A stretch of 64,000 bases of DNA from Paenibacillus alkalitolerans (GCF_016482785.1 NZ_JAEMXM010000004.1:186001-250000); one strand, 5' to 3'. Counted from the first letter of the stretch, positions 25,377 through 33,868 are shown. Made by a program: numbers and translations. Notes: generated from the letters alone by a model not told the origin.

Positions 25377-26240
25377 GTGTCTCAATCGATCATGCTAGTT
25401 GACGGTATGGCGCTGCTGTTTCGCGCCTATTACGGTTCCGTGTTCGGAGGTTCGGTGCGAAGGACGAAGGCGGGTTTGCCCGTAAACGCGGTATATGGAT
25501 TCGTACGTTATTTATTCGACGCGGTACGAACTTATAATCCTACTCACGTAGCATGCTGCTGGGATTTGGGGAGCCGGACGTTCCGGACGGAACAATTCCC
25601 CCAGTACAAGGCGAATCGTCCGGAGGCGCCGGACGATATGCTGCCGCAATTTGACTTGGTGAAGGAAGTTGTGGAAAGCATGGGAGTGCCGAACATCGGG
25701 GTTCCCGGCTTTGAAGCCGATGACTGCATCGGAACGTTGGCCAGAAAATTCGGCGAAGAGATGGACGTTCTTATTTTCACGGGCGACCACGATTTGCTTC
25801 AGTTAGTGTCGGACCGCGTGAGGGTCATGATGCTGAAGAAAGGATTCGGCAATTACATAGTGTACGACGCTGAACTTCTCTTAAGCGAGAAGGGAGTTAC
25901 CCCCGCTCAAATGATCGACTTAAAAGGCTTGATAGGCGACAGCAGCGACAACTATCCGGGAGTAAAAGGCGTCGGCGATAAAACCGCCGTCAAACTGCTG
26001 GCCGAATTCGGCTCCATCGATGGAATTCTTAACAATCTGGAACGCACGCCCGCATCGGTCCGCACCAAAATTGAAGCGGACTTGGATATGCTGCATTTGT
26101 GCCGCGAGCTTGCGACGATCCGCTGCGACGTTCCGCTCGAATGCTCATTGGATGAGTGCCGTTGGACGCCGGATGCGGAAACAGTCCGCCAAAAGTTCGA
26201 AGAGCTTGAATTTCGCAGCTTAATGAAGGAAATCGTGTAA
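25377..26240 (+). CDS. 5'-3' exonuclease (Pol I-type FEN domain)
   Basis: 287 residues, corresponding to the stand-alone exonuclease of Bacilli (YpcP/ExnA-like). MLVDGMALLFRAYYGS is the first acidic metal motif, then FEADDCIGTLA with VLIFTGDHDLLQLV, and GLIGDSSDNYPGVKGVGDKTA with the helix-hairpin-helix DNA clamp. It removes RNA primers or flaps. The GTG at 25377 has AAAGGGGA 7 bases upstream; an ATG at 25332 is in frame but overlaps the promoter -10. Confidence 0.9.
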   Translation: MSQSIMLVDGMALLFRAYYGSVFGGSVRRTKAGLPVNAVYGFVRYLFDAVRTYNPTHVACCWDLGSRTFRTEQFPQYKANRPEAPDDMLPQFDLVKEVVESMGVPNIGVPGFEADDCIGTLARKFGEEMDVLIFTGDHDLLQLVSDRVRVMMLKKGFGNYIVYDAELLLSEKGVTPAQMIDLKGLIGDSSDNYPGVKGVGDKTAVKLLAEFGSIDGILNNLERTPASVRTKIEADLDMLHLCRELATIRCDVPLECSLDECRWTPDAETVRQKFEELEFRSLMKEIV

Positions 26241-26246
26241 AACTCA

Positions 26247-26522
26247 CTAGTCGGCAATCGATTCGTTGCCTTCCTCGTCGTGCGTTTTGTGGGAAGGCGG
26301 AAATTGACGGGGCATCCCTTCGTGCAGCTCGCGGTTTTCATAACTGTAAGTGTTTGGAGATCGTTGATCCTCCCGCCACGGCGTGCTTTTGCCCAAAGAT
26401 TCCACCGGCAAGCTGGATCCGTACGGCCCTTCGGGGAATTCCTCCGCGGTCAGATCATTGCGCTGCGATTCGACCGAAGCTACATCCGTATATTCCCTGC
26501 GGTCTTCTTCAAGAAACGGCAT
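26247..26522 (-). CDS. Small hydrophilic protein of unknown function
   Basis: 91 residues, rich in Glu, Ser and Pro, with no membrane segment or motif (begins MPFLEEDRREY, ends EEGNESIAD). ATG 26522 is supported by GGGAGG 9 bases upstream. That site lies in the 3' arm of the terminator of the preceding minus-strand gene. Its 3' end faces the exonuclease gene 7 bases away. Confidence 0.6.
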   Translation of the reverse strand: MPFLEEDRREYTDVASVESQRNDLTAEEFPEGPYGSSLPVESLGKSTPWREDQRSPNTYSYENRELHEGMPRQFPPSHKTHDEEGNESIAD

Positions 26523-26528
26523 TATCAA

Positions 26529-26577
26529 AAACCTCCCTTCTCGGCTTGCAGTTATTGTTGCCGAGAGGGAGGTTTTC
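26529..26577 (-). terminator. Terminator whose 3' arm carries the next gene's ribosome site
   Basis: On the minus strand, AACCTCCCTCTCGGC pairs with GCCGAGAAGGGAGGTT and a T-run follows. The GGGAGG of the 3' arm is the ribosome site of the gene starting at 26522. The hairpin both ends the DUF3055-like transcript and could hide that ribosome site. Confidence 0.75.
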
Positions 26578-26585
26578 TATTTGTT

Positions 26586-26882
26586 TCATTCCGGGAAGGA
26601 GACCGGGCCGATCACTTCTTGCAGGAACTGGTACAAGTCGTTCGCCGCTTCTTCGTCCAGTTTGAAGACGTGCTCCAGATACCCTTCTTCTTCCAGGTCG
26701 TCCGGTCCGATAATGGCGGTGATTCCCTTTTGCATGTCGGTAACCAGCTTCTTTCCGTAGAAACGATTCGTCGTCGTAACCGCCAAATCAAACCGGTTCA
26801 AATTCGGAGAAACGAACGTTACAAATCTTGTCGTCGTTTGCTCGGTGCTGTCGGATAAAAAATCAAACTCGTATGTCACCAA
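26586..26882 (-). CDS. DUF3055-like small protein
   Basis: 98 residues beginning MVTYEFDFLSDSTEQTTTRFVTF, of which I read the first half as a compact alpha/beta domain; the C-terminal part is acidic (DDLEEEGYLEHVFKLDEEAANDL). It resembles the DUF3055 family of Firmicutes; function unknown. A TATAAT-containing conserved 28-nt element lies 63 bases upstream and is probably its promoter. Confidence 0.6.
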   Translation of the reverse strand: MVTYEFDFLSDSTEQTTTRFVTFVSPNLNRFDLAVTTTNRFYGKKLVTDMQKGITAIIGPDDLEEEGYLEHVFKLDEEAANDLYQFLQEVIGPVSFPE

Positions 26883-26944
26883 ATTTTCCTCCCAAAATTA
26901 GGAACTTTTCCTAAATGTGTGCGTATAAAAATGTAACCAAGCAC

Positions 26945-26972
26945 ATTATAACATTGAAATTCATCAAGTTTC
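26945..26972 (-). promoter_or_regulatory. Conserved 28-nt promoter-overlapping element, copy 1
   Basis: Reads GAAAC, eight less conserved bases, then AATTTCAATGTTATAAT on the minus strand, ending in a consensus -10. The same 17-base block occurs at 57519-57546 (minus) and 63589-63616 (plus), each time upstream of a gene. A second ATGTTATAA lies about 36 bases further upstream. Confidence 0.7.
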
Positions 26973-27035
26973 ATGGTCCTTATAACATCGATAACCGGAG
27001 TCGCTCCATTGCGGCAAAAAAAAGGAGGACGGAGC

Positions 27036-27248
27036 ATGCGTCAAACCGCTAAAAACACAATAATTTGGATTCTTGACGTCATCGTTGCCGTCTTTATCGG
27101 TCCGGTGCGCCGGGACGACGATCGCGGGACGACGGGCAAAGGCACTGAAGAGCAAAGAAAAAAATACGCGTTCGCGCTCGGAGGCTTCACATTGATAGCG
27201 ATTGTGCTATATACAGTAATCAACCGCTGGTCGAATTCAACGGTTTGA
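27036..27248 (+). CDS. Small membrane protein (70 aa)
   Basis: Two hydrophobic stretches, IIWILDVIVAVFIGPV (about 10-25) and FALGGFTLIAIVLYTVI (about 46-63), flank a charged middle (RRDDDRGTTGKGTEEQRKK). ATG 27036 follows AAAAGGAGG. Family unknown. Possibly a small membrane component; a terminator follows at 27321. Confidence 0.6.
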   Translation: MRQTAKNTIIWILDVIVAVFIGPVRRDDDRGTTGKGTEEQRKKYAFALGGFTLIAIVLYTVINRWSNSTV

Positions 27249-27267
27249 ACAGGTTGGAAAATCGTTC

Positions 27268-27296
27268 TTGCCATATACATAAGGACATGCTATGAT
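27268..27296 (+). promoter_or_regulatory. Sigma-A-type promoter ahead of the HRDC gene
   Basis: TTGCCA (27268-27273), a 17-bp spacer and TATGAT (27291-27296). A terminator hairpin follows about 25 bases later, before the HRDC gene, so any transcript from here meets it at once. Confidence 0.55.
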
Positions 27297-27320
27297 TTAC
27301 ACAACTGATTGGACGGAGGA

Positions 27321-27360
27321 AGCACCTCTCTTACGAAATGTAGGAGGGGTGCTTTTTTTC
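27321..27360 (+). terminator. Terminator / possible attenuator
   Basis: AGCACCTC and GAGGGGTGCT arms with about 15 unpaired bases, followed by seven T. It lies after the small membrane gene and between a good promoter and the HRDC gene. Confidence 0.75.
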
Positions 27361-27400
27361 GTCCATTCAATATTTTATTTATCGAAAGGAGTTTTGCGCA

Positions 27401-28408
27401 TTGAATCTCGTGTTTATGAACAGTTTCGAGAAGAAGACGGAGGAAGATCGCGTGCTGACCGCGAAGGTGTCGATTTGCGAACTGAACGGCATCTGGCAGG
27501 TGTATTGGACGGAGCCGAACGGGATGGGAGAACCGGAGCAGCACCAATGGTTCGAGGGCAGCGGTTGGAGCGAAATGTTAACGTCGTTCCGGGGGAATGT
27601 TCTTGAGAAGATGTCGGAAGGCTATGCTCCTCTTCTGGACGGCGTTACGGGTGACTTGCAATCGATGAACGGACGCGCAGAGTTTATCCAGAAATTACAC
27701 TATTACAGCGACATCAACAGGAACGATGCGGTGTTCGACCAGCTTCGCGCATGGCGGAGGACGCAAGCGGGGAAGGAAGGGAAAGCGCCGTATATGATTG
27801 CGACAAACCGCTTGCTTCAGGTCATCAGCACGTTCCTGCCGCAAACCCATGAAGAGCTTATGCAGCTGCCCGGGTTCGGCCAGTATAAACTAAACCAGTA
27901 CGGCAGCGGAATTCTCGCCGTCACCGGCCAAGTGAAGAGAGAGTGGTCGTTCCCGCTCAACTGGGTGGCGGACAAGATCGATTATGTGCAATACAAGCTG
28001 TGGCTCCACAGGCAGCAGCAAGCTTTCGAGCAAAGAGAAACCGAAAGGAAAAATCGGAAACTCGCCGTATTGGAAGCAGCGCTTAAAGGCTCGGGTCTTT
28101 CCGAATTGGAGGCAAGCTCCATCCCCCGCAGAGACGCCGTTGCGATCATTGAAGAATTGGATAAAGAAGGATACGACGTCGAGCCGATTATTAACGCGGA
28201 GCTGCAGTCGGTTTCTCAGGAAGAACGGGAACGGGCGATGTCGGCATTCTTGTCGGTGGGCGACCGTTATTTAAAGCCGGTATTGAATGCGGTATACGGC
28301 GAGGAAGCATTGAAAGACATTAATGCGGACCGCGCATACGAATGGCTTCGGCTGCTGCGCATCAGGTACCGGCGCGAGAAGGAGACCGGTGCGGCGAAAG
28401 CCGGATAA
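27401..28408 (+). CDS. HRDC-domain protein
   Basis: 335 residues. An N-terminal beta-rich segment (about 20-60) is followed by an HRDC nucleic-acid-binding domain (about 110-172): LRAWRRTQAGKEGKAPYMIATNRLL then LPGFGQYKLNQYGSGIL, as in RecQ and RNase D tails. The C-terminal 150 residues are charged helices with helix-turn-helix-like repeats. No helicase or nuclease motif is present. The start is TTG 27401 with AAAGGAG 9 bases upstream. A role in DNA or RNA metabolism is inferred only from HRDC. Confidence 0.8.
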   Translation: MNLVFMNSFEKKTEEDRVLTAKVSICELNGIWQVYWTEPNGMGEPEQHQWFEGSGWSEMLTSFRGNVLEKMSEGYAPLLDGVTGDLQSMNGRAEFIQKLHYYSDINRNDAVFDQLRAWRRTQAGKEGKAPYMIATNRLLQVISTFLPQTHEELMQLPGFGQYKLNQYGSGILAVTGQVKREWSFPLNWVADKIDYVQYKLWLHRQQQAFEQRETERKNRKLAVLEAALKGSGLSELEASSIPRRDAVAIIEELDKEGYDVEPIINAELQSVSQEERERAMSAFLSVGDRYLKPVLNAVYGEEALKDINADRAYEWLRLLRIRYRREKETGAAKAG

Positions 28409-28420
28409 TAGAGAAGAAAA

Positions 28421-28462
28421 AAGCAGGACCTTATTGCGTCAGCAATAGTGAGGTCCTGCTTC
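28421..28462. terminator. Bidirectional terminator between HRDC gene and corA
   Basis: AAGCAGGACC and GGTCCTGCTT form a long stem extended inward by TTATTGC/GCAATAG. A-rich sequence on the left and the convergent gene arrangement make it usable from both sides. Confidence 0.7.
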
Positions 28463-28465
28463 AAC

Positions 28466-29401
28466 TCACAACCAATCTTTTCTCCGGAAGAAATAATACA
28501 TGCCGATACCGATGGCGGCCATCAGAAGAATAACCACTAATGAGAAGTAGTGATATTCCGCCCCCGGGAGGTAATCGAAATTCATCCCGTATACCCCGGT
28601 GATGAACGTCAACGGGATAAAGATTGCGGTGACGGCGGTTAATACTCGCATGATTTCATTGGCTCTGCTCGCAATACTTGATTGATAAGCTTCGCGCAAG
28701 TTGCCCATCAAATCGCGGAACGTGTCAAACGATTCCGTTATTTTCAAGGAGTTCTCATACATATCCGCGAAATACTTCTGCAGGTTGCCGTCAATGAGCC
28801 GCAGCTCTTTCCGCGCCAGCATGCCGATGACTTCCTTTTGTGGACCGAGCACTTTCTTCAACCACAAAATCTCGCTTCGCAAACCGACAATTTCATTCAA
28901 ATGCGATTTTTTCGTATGCATCAGAATGTCTTCTTCAAGCTTTTCGATCCGTTCTTCTATACGGTCTCCGACATGGAAATAATTATCGACGATCAAATCC
29001 ACGAGGTGATACAGCAGACGGTCGGGAGAGTTGACCTCTTCCTCCCATAACACCGGTTTAACCGCGCGAATTTCATTCACCTTTTGTTTAGTCACGGTAA
29101 TAATAAAATGTTTCCCCAGAAAAATATTAACCGCACGAAGGAAAAACTCCTCGTCGTCGAAGCGGATGCTATTCACCACCACAAAGTAGTGACCTTCGTG
29201 AATTTCAAGCTTCGGACGCTGCTCTTCCTCTGAAAGACAATCTTCCACCGCCAACTCGTGCAGGTGGAACATCGGCTGCAGCTTCTCCAAGTCCTCCGGG
29301 TTGGCGTCAATCCAATAAAAGCCGTTAACCGGCGGAATGAGCGCTTCCGCGACGTTATCGATTAAAGTGAAAATTCCGTTTTGAACCAATCGCACCTTCA
29401 T
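28466..29401 (-). CDS. corA: CorA family magnesium/cobalt transporter
   Basis: 311 residues. A large cytoplasmic N-terminal domain (1-245) is followed by two C-terminal membrane helices. The selectivity motif YGMNF closes the first helix (VLTAVTAIFIPLTFITGVYGMN), and the protein ends with a basic tail (YYFFRRKDWL). It mediates passive uptake of Mg2+, and Co2+ in some members. Its location near cobalamin genes is too distant to suggest a functional link. Convergent with the HRDC gene. Confidence 0.92.
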   Translation of the reverse strand: MKVRLVQNGIFTLIDNVAEALIPPVNGFYWIDANPEDLEKLQPMFHLHELAVEDCLSEEEQRPKLEIHEGHYFVVVNSIRFDDEEFFLRAVNIFLGKHFIITVTKQKVNEIRAVKPVLWEEEVNSPDRLLYHLVDLIVDNYFHVGDRIEERIEKLEEDILMHTKKSHLNEIVGLRSEILWLKKVLGPQKEVIGMLARKELRLIDGNLQKYFADMYENSLKITESFDTFRDLMGNLREAYQSSIASRANEIMRVLTAVTAIFIPLTFITGVYGMNFDYLPGAEYHYFSLVVILLMAAIGIGMYYFFRRKDWL

Positions 29402-29640
29402 CCGTTACCCCTCCTTAGCACGTAAAGAAGCACCGGACGAACGCGTCATTGACCCAGTTGAGGCTTAGGGAACGATGTCCGCCCGATGTTTCGATTCAAT
29501 TGTCAAGCAATACCAATGTCGAATGCATAAACACGGTCGGTCGCCGTCCATTCCCTGATTCACCCCGCCTATTTATAAAATCATGAAAGCCTTTTAACGC
29601 GATTAATACCTGATTAGTATACTCCTGTCCCATATCGGTT

Positions 29641-29693
29641 TCAAGAAACTGTGTCAAGAAACTCTTGACGTCATACTCCGCATCCTTTACATT
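29641..29693 (+). promoter_or_regulatory. metA promoter with direct repeat
   Basis: TTGACG (29665-29670), a 17-bp spacer and TACATT (29688-29693). Immediately upstream, TCAAGAAACT occurs twice (29641-29650 and 29654-29663), 13 bases apart, a possible activator or repressor site. The gap from 29402 to 29640 shows nothing else. Confidence 0.6.
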
Positions 29694-29732
29694 AAGTTAT
29701 AGCTTCACTTATTCAGAACTTCATACCGGCAC

Positions 29733-29856
29733 ACTCTTATCAAGAGCAGGTGGAGGGACTAGCCCGATGAAACCCGGCAACCGGCAATTACGCGCGACGC
29801 GCGTGCACGGTGCTAATTCTTGCGGAAACGTTTCGTTTCTGAGAGATGAGAGAGGT
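29733..29856 (+). ncRNA. SAM-I (S-box) riboswitch
   Basis: S-box signatures are visible in order: CTTATCAAGAGCAGGTGGAG, GGGACTAGCCCGATGAAACC, CGGCAACC and GGTGCTAATTC, with a closing P1 helix (GAGAGATGAGAG). It lies directly before metA and switches off methionine synthesis when SAM is abundant. Confidence 0.96.
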
Positions 29857-29873
29857 CCTTTCGCTTGCAACGA

Positions 29874-29908
29874 AAACCTTTCTCATATGCCGAGAAAGGT
29901 TTTTTCTT
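29874..29908 (+). terminator. Terminator of the SAM riboswitch
   Basis: AACCTTTCTC and GAGAAAGGTT form a perfect 10-bp stem followed by TTTTC, just before the metA ribosome site. Confidence 0.9.
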
Positions 29909-29942
29909 CAGAATCGACAACCTATAGAGGGAGCGAACGTAT

Positions 29943-30896
29943 ATGCCGATTAAAATTCCCGACCATTTGCCGGCGAAAGAAATTTTGACGAATGAAAACA
30001 TATTCATCATGGACGAATCGCGTGCGTTTCAACAAGACATACGACCGCTGCGAATCGCCATATTAAATTTAATGCCGATCAAAGAAACGACGGAGACACA
30101 GCTGCTCCGGCTGCTTGGAAACACGCCGCTGCAGCTCGAAGTGACTCTTCTGCATCCGAAAACATATACGTCCAAAAACACACCCCTACGCCATCTGGAA
30201 GCTTTTTACAAAACTTTCGGCGATATTCGCAATCAACGTTTTGACGGAATGATCATTACAGGCGCCCCCGTGGAACATATGGATTTCGAGCAGGTAAACT
30301 ATTGGAGGGAATTGCAGGAAATCATGAATTGGGCGGACCAAAACGTCACGTCCACGTTCCACATCTGTTGGGCGGCGCAAGCCGGGCTATATCACCATTT
30401 CGGGGTACCCAAATATACTATGCCTCAAAAAATATTTGGTGTGTATCCGCATTATGTTACAAAACCGAATATAAAGCTGACGCGAGGCTTTGACGAGTTG
30501 TTCTTCGTGCCGCAATCGCGTCATACTGATGTGGCCAGGGAAGACATCGAGAAGGTGGAGGAACTGGAAATATTGTCCGAATCCGACGAAGCGGGCGTAT
30601 ATATCGTCGCGACGAAAGACGGAAGACATATTTTCGTTACGGGCCATTCGGAATACGATCCGGAGACGTTAAAGTGGGAGTACGACCGCGATATTCAGAA
30701 GGGAATGGACGTTCCGCTGCCGAAAAATTATTATCCGAAGGACGACCCGTCTCTGGCGCCGCGTTCCACATGGAGAGCGCACGCGAATCTGCTCTTCTCG
30801 AACTGGTTGAACTATTACGTATACCAGGAAACGCCGTACGAGTTGGGGGCGGCGGAGGAAGACGAAACGTTCGTGCACGCAGGGGCTTATATCTAA
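29943..30896 (+). CDS. metA: Homoserine O-acyltransferase (predicted acetyl-CoA-specific)
   Basis: 317 residues of the MetA family. The catalytic Cys142 is in [10 protein letters not shown] and the His/Glu pair in TGHSEYD. Position 111 is Glu (TGAPVEHM). In characterised members Glu at this place goes with acetyl-CoA use and Gly with succinyl-CoA, so the product is probably O-acetylhomoserine. It is first in a SAM-riboswitch operon with the sulfur-transfer enzyme 21 bases downstream. Confidence 0.93.
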   Translation: MPIKIPDHLPAKEILTNENIFIMDESRAFQQDIRPLRIAILNLMPIKETTETQLLRLLGNTPLQLEVTLLHPKTYTSKNTPLRHLEAFYKTFGDIRNQRFDGMIITGAPVEHMDFEQVNYWRELQEIMNWADQNVTSTFHICWAAQAGLYHHFGVPKYTMPQKIFGVYPHYVTKPNIKLTRGFDELFFVPQSRHTDVAREDIEKVEELEILSESDEAGVYIVATKDGRHIFVTGHSEYDPETLKWEYDRDIQKGMDVPLPKNYYPKDDPSLAPRSTWRAHANLLFSNWLNYYVYQETPYELGAAEEDETFVHAGAYI

Positions 30897-30917
30897 AGTA
30901 AAGGGGAGTACGAGAAG

Positions 30918-32078
30918 ATGAAGCATATCGAGAGCAAGCTTGCCCAGATCGGTTCCTTGGAGGATCCGGTTACCGGAGCGGTTAGTTACCCTATCTACCA
31001 ATCGACGGCGTTCCGTCATCCGAAGCTCGGCCAAAGCACCGGCTTCGACTATGCGCGCACGAAGTCGCCCACGCGGAAAGTACTCGAGGAAGCGTTCGCG
31101 GAGCTTGAGAGCGGCGACGCCGCTTTCGCCTGCAGCTCGGGCATGGCCGCGCTGCAAACCGTGTTCGCGATGTTTCAATCCGGCGACCATCTGCTCGTGA
31201 GCCTTGATTTGTACGGCGGGACGTACCGGTTGATCGAACAAATCATGTCGCGGTTCGGCGTAACCGCATCTTATGTAGATACGAACAGTATCGACGAATT
31301 GGAAGCGAACCTGCGCCCCGGCTCGACGAAAGCGGTGCTCATCGAGACGCCGACCAATCCGTTGATGATGATTACAGATGTGGAACGCGTTTGCGGCTGG
31401 GCTAAGCGCAAAGGCTTGACGACGGTCGTCGACAATACGCTGCTGACGCCGTTCTTCCAGCGACCGATCGAGCTTGGCGCGGACATTGTCGTCCATAGCG
31501 CCACTAAATATTTGGCGGGCCACAATGACGTGCTTGCAGGCTTGATCGTTACGAAAGGGACGGAGCTTTCGCAGCGCATGTTCTTCCTCCACAATTCGAT
31601 CGGCGCGGTGCTGGGACCGCAAGATTCATGGCTTCTTATGCGCGGAATGAAGACGCTGGCGCTTCGGATGGAACGGCACCAATCGAACGCCACGCGAATT
31701 GCCGAATGGCTGCAGGGTCACGATATGGTGTCGAAAGTGTTCTATCCGGCTCTTTCGACTCACCCGGGGCACGATATCCAGCAGCGTCAATCGTCCGGGA
31801 ATACGGGCATTTTCTCCTTCAAGATGAAAGACGCCCGCACTATCGAACCTATATTAAGGCACATCCGATTGATCGCCTTCGCTGAAAGCTTGGGAGGCGT
31901 AGAATCTCTCATGACGTATCCGGCGGTGCAAACCCATGCGGACATTCCGGAAGAAATCCGGCGGAAGGTCGGAGTGGATGAACGCTTGTTGAGATTCTCC
32001 GTAGGCATCGAGCATGCCGACGATCTGATCGACGATTTGTCCCAAGCGTTCGAGCACGCGAGAGAAGAATTAAAGTAA
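30918..32078 (+). CDS. metI: Cystathionine gamma-synthase / O-acetylhomoserine thiolyase
   Basis: 386 residues of the Cys/Met metabolism PLP family. ACSSGMAALQTVF, the substrate loop DLYGGTYRL, VVDNTLLTPF and the PLP lysine in VVHSATKYLAGHND (about residue 198) are all present. It follows metA with GGGGAG at its start, so it should use the O-acylhomoserine made by MetA. Bacillus MetI does both reactions; which dominates here cannot be read from sequence. No metC homologue follows, unlike the metI-metC pair of B. subtilis. Confidence 0.88.
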   Translation: MKHIESKLAQIGSLEDPVTGAVSYPIYQSTAFRHPKLGQSTGFDYARTKSPTRKVLEEAFAELESGDAAFACSSGMAALQTVFAMFQSGDHLLVSLDLYGGTYRLIEQIMSRFGVTASYVDTNSIDELEANLRPGSTKAVLIETPTNPLMMITDVERVCGWAKRKGLTTVVDNTLLTPFFQRPIELGADIVVHSATKYLAGHNDVLAGLIVTKGTELSQRMFFLHNSIGAVLGPQDSWLLMRGMKTLALRMERHQSNATRIAEWLQGHDMVSKVFYPALSTHPGHDIQQRQSSGNTGIFSFKMKDARTIEPILRHIRLIAFAESLGGVESLMTYPAVQTHADIPEEIRRKVGVDERLLRFSVGIEHADDLIDDLSQAFEHAREELK

Positions 32079-32168
32079 GCTTCACAAAATCCACAATCTT
32101 CAAAATGGAGCGGGATCACGTGTTGTGATAGGATAGAAGGTAACATGGGTTTTGTGAGGAGGAGAACG

Positions 32169-33305
32169 ATGGCGGCTATCGATGCTATTTTAGATAAAGC
32201 GCTGCGCGGCGAACGTTTGGACATGGAGGACGGACTCGCGCTGTTTGCGTCCGACGAAATTGAGAAAATCGGACATGCGGCCGATCAAATCATGAAGAAA
32301 TTTCATCCGGATCCGGTCACCACGTTCGTTATCGGCAGAAACGTGAATTATACGAATATTTGCGACGTGTACTGCCGCTTTTGCGCGTTCTACCGGCCTC
32401 CCGGCTCGAACGAAGGCTACGTGCTGCCTAACGAGACGGTGTACCAGAAAATTCAGGAAACCGTTGACGTGGGCGGCACTGAAATTCTGATGCAGGGCGG
32501 AACGAATCCGGATTTGCCTTTCTCCTATTACACGGATTTGCTGCGCGGCATTAAAGCGAGATTCCCGAGTATTCAGATGCACTCCTTCTCTCCCGCGGAA
32601 ATTCGCAAGATGGTGGACGTTTCCGGGCTGCCCCTCGAGCAGGTGGTCAGGGAGCTGCGGGACGCCGGCCTCGATTCGCTGCCGGGCGGCGGTGCGGAAA
32701 TATTGGACGACCGCACGCGCAAAAAGATTTCCCGCCTGAAAGGGTCTTGGAAAGATTGGATCGAAGTGATGACGACGGCGCACAAGCTTGGAATGCATAC
32801 GACGGCGACAATGGTCATCGGATTCGGCGAGTCGATGGAAGAGCGCGTGCTGCACTTGCTGCGCATTCGCGACGCGCAGGACGAGTGCGTCAACAACCGC
32901 TATCCTTCTCCGGGTTTTCTTGCTTTCATCGTATGGACGTTCCAACCGGACAATACGAATTTGAAAGCCGAGCGCGCCACGCCGGAGGAGTACTTGAAGA
33001 CTCTGGCGATCGCCCGCCTTATGCTGGATAACATTCCGAATTTCCAATCGTCTTGGGTGACGATGGGGCCGGATGTCGGCAAATTGTCCTTATCGTACGG
33101 ATGCAACGATTTCGGCAGCACGATGATCGAGGAAAATGTCGTTTCAGCTGCGGGAGCGACGCATAAGGTGAACATCGGTCTTATTTTGAAGCTCATTCGC
33201 GAAGCCGGCAAAATTCCGGCGCAGCGCAACACGAAGTATGACATACTTCGCACGTTCGACGATGCCAATGACCGGGTGGAGCGCGATTTCGTAATGCAAA
33301 ATTAA
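32169..33305 (+). CDS. mqnC: Cyclic dehypoxanthinyl futalosine synthase (radical SAM)
   Basis: 378 residues. The radical-SAM cluster motif C-x3-C-x2-C appears as CDVYCRFCAFYRPPG (about residue 62), followed by EILMQGGTNPDLP and QMHSFSPAEI. This is the MqnC pattern of the futalosine menaquinone pathway, distinct from MqnE. ATG 32169 has GGAGGAG upstream; an ATG at 32145 is in frame but has no site. The other mqn genes are not in the window. Confidence 0.92.
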   Translation: MAAIDAILDKALRGERLDMEDGLALFASDEIEKIGHAADQIMKKFHPDPVTTFVIGRNVNYTNICDVYCRFCAFYRPPGSNEGYVLPNETVYQKIQETVDVGGTEILMQGGTNPDLPFSYYTDLLRGIKARFPSIQMHSFSPAEIRKMVDVSGLPLEQVVRELRDAGLDSLPGGGAEILDDRTRKKISRLKGSWKDWIEVMTTAHKLGMHTTATMVIGFGESMEERVLHLLRIRDAQDECVNNRYPSPGFLAFIVWTFQPDNTNLKAERATPEEYLKTLAIARLMLDNIPNFQSSWVTMGPDVGKLSLSYGCNDFGSTMIEENVVSAAGATHKVNIGLILKLIREAGKIPAQRNTKYDILRTFDDANDRVERDFVMQN

Positions 33306-33347
33306 TCAGCGGCCGGCTACGTCCGGGGAACGAGAGGAGAGGATAAC

Positions 33348-33806
33348 TTGGACGCGGAAAAATGCACGGGCAACTATCATCCGAGATGGTTCGGATTGGC
33401 AGTGCAGGCTTTGATCATTCTGTCCAAGGAAAATATCCAGACATGCCCGAGCGTCGAGATAGCAAGTTATTTGCAGTCGGAGCCGACGCTGCTCCGGCGG
33501 GTGTTGGCCGTTCTTGCGCGGGAAGGGTTTCTTGAAACGCGGGAAGGCCGCGACGGCGGCTACCGGCTCCAGAAAAATCCGGAGTCGATTACGCTGGCGG
33601 ATGTTTACGACGCTTTCCAAGTCGGTGGCCCGCTTTGCTTCGGCATCAAGGAGGCGACGGGCTCCCATCCGTTCGGCGTGGAGATGAAGGCGGCCTTTTC
33701 CGATATTACGGACGAAATGGACCGGAGCATGCGCGAAGTGCTCAGCCGGTACACGATCGCGGATTTGGCGGAAAGGCTGCATGCAAAAGTAGTTGACAGC
33801 AAATAG
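33348..33806 (+). CDS. Rrf2 family transcriptional regulator
   Basis: 152 residues. The N-terminal winged helix has the Rrf2 features (ALIILSKENIQTCPSVEIA, then FLETREGRDGGYRL). There is only one Cys in the segment where Fe-S-binding members carry three, so an NsrR/IscR-like cluster is unlikely. The TTG start is preceded by GAGAGGAGAGG. Dyads in the following intergenic region suggest it may regulate the downstream nitroreductase. Confidence 0.85.
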   Translation: MDAEKCTGNYHPRWFGLAVQALIILSKENIQTCPSVEIASYLQSEPTLLRRVLAVLAREGFLETREGRDGGYRLQKNPESITLADVYDAFQVGGPLCFGIKEATGSHPFGVEMKAAFSDITDEMDRSMREVLSRYTIADLAERLHAKVVDSK

Positions 33807-33868
33807 TCTGCGGCATTATACTGTGATTTATCAGGTAACAGTTAGCCGCCGTTATTTTTTCATCTATA

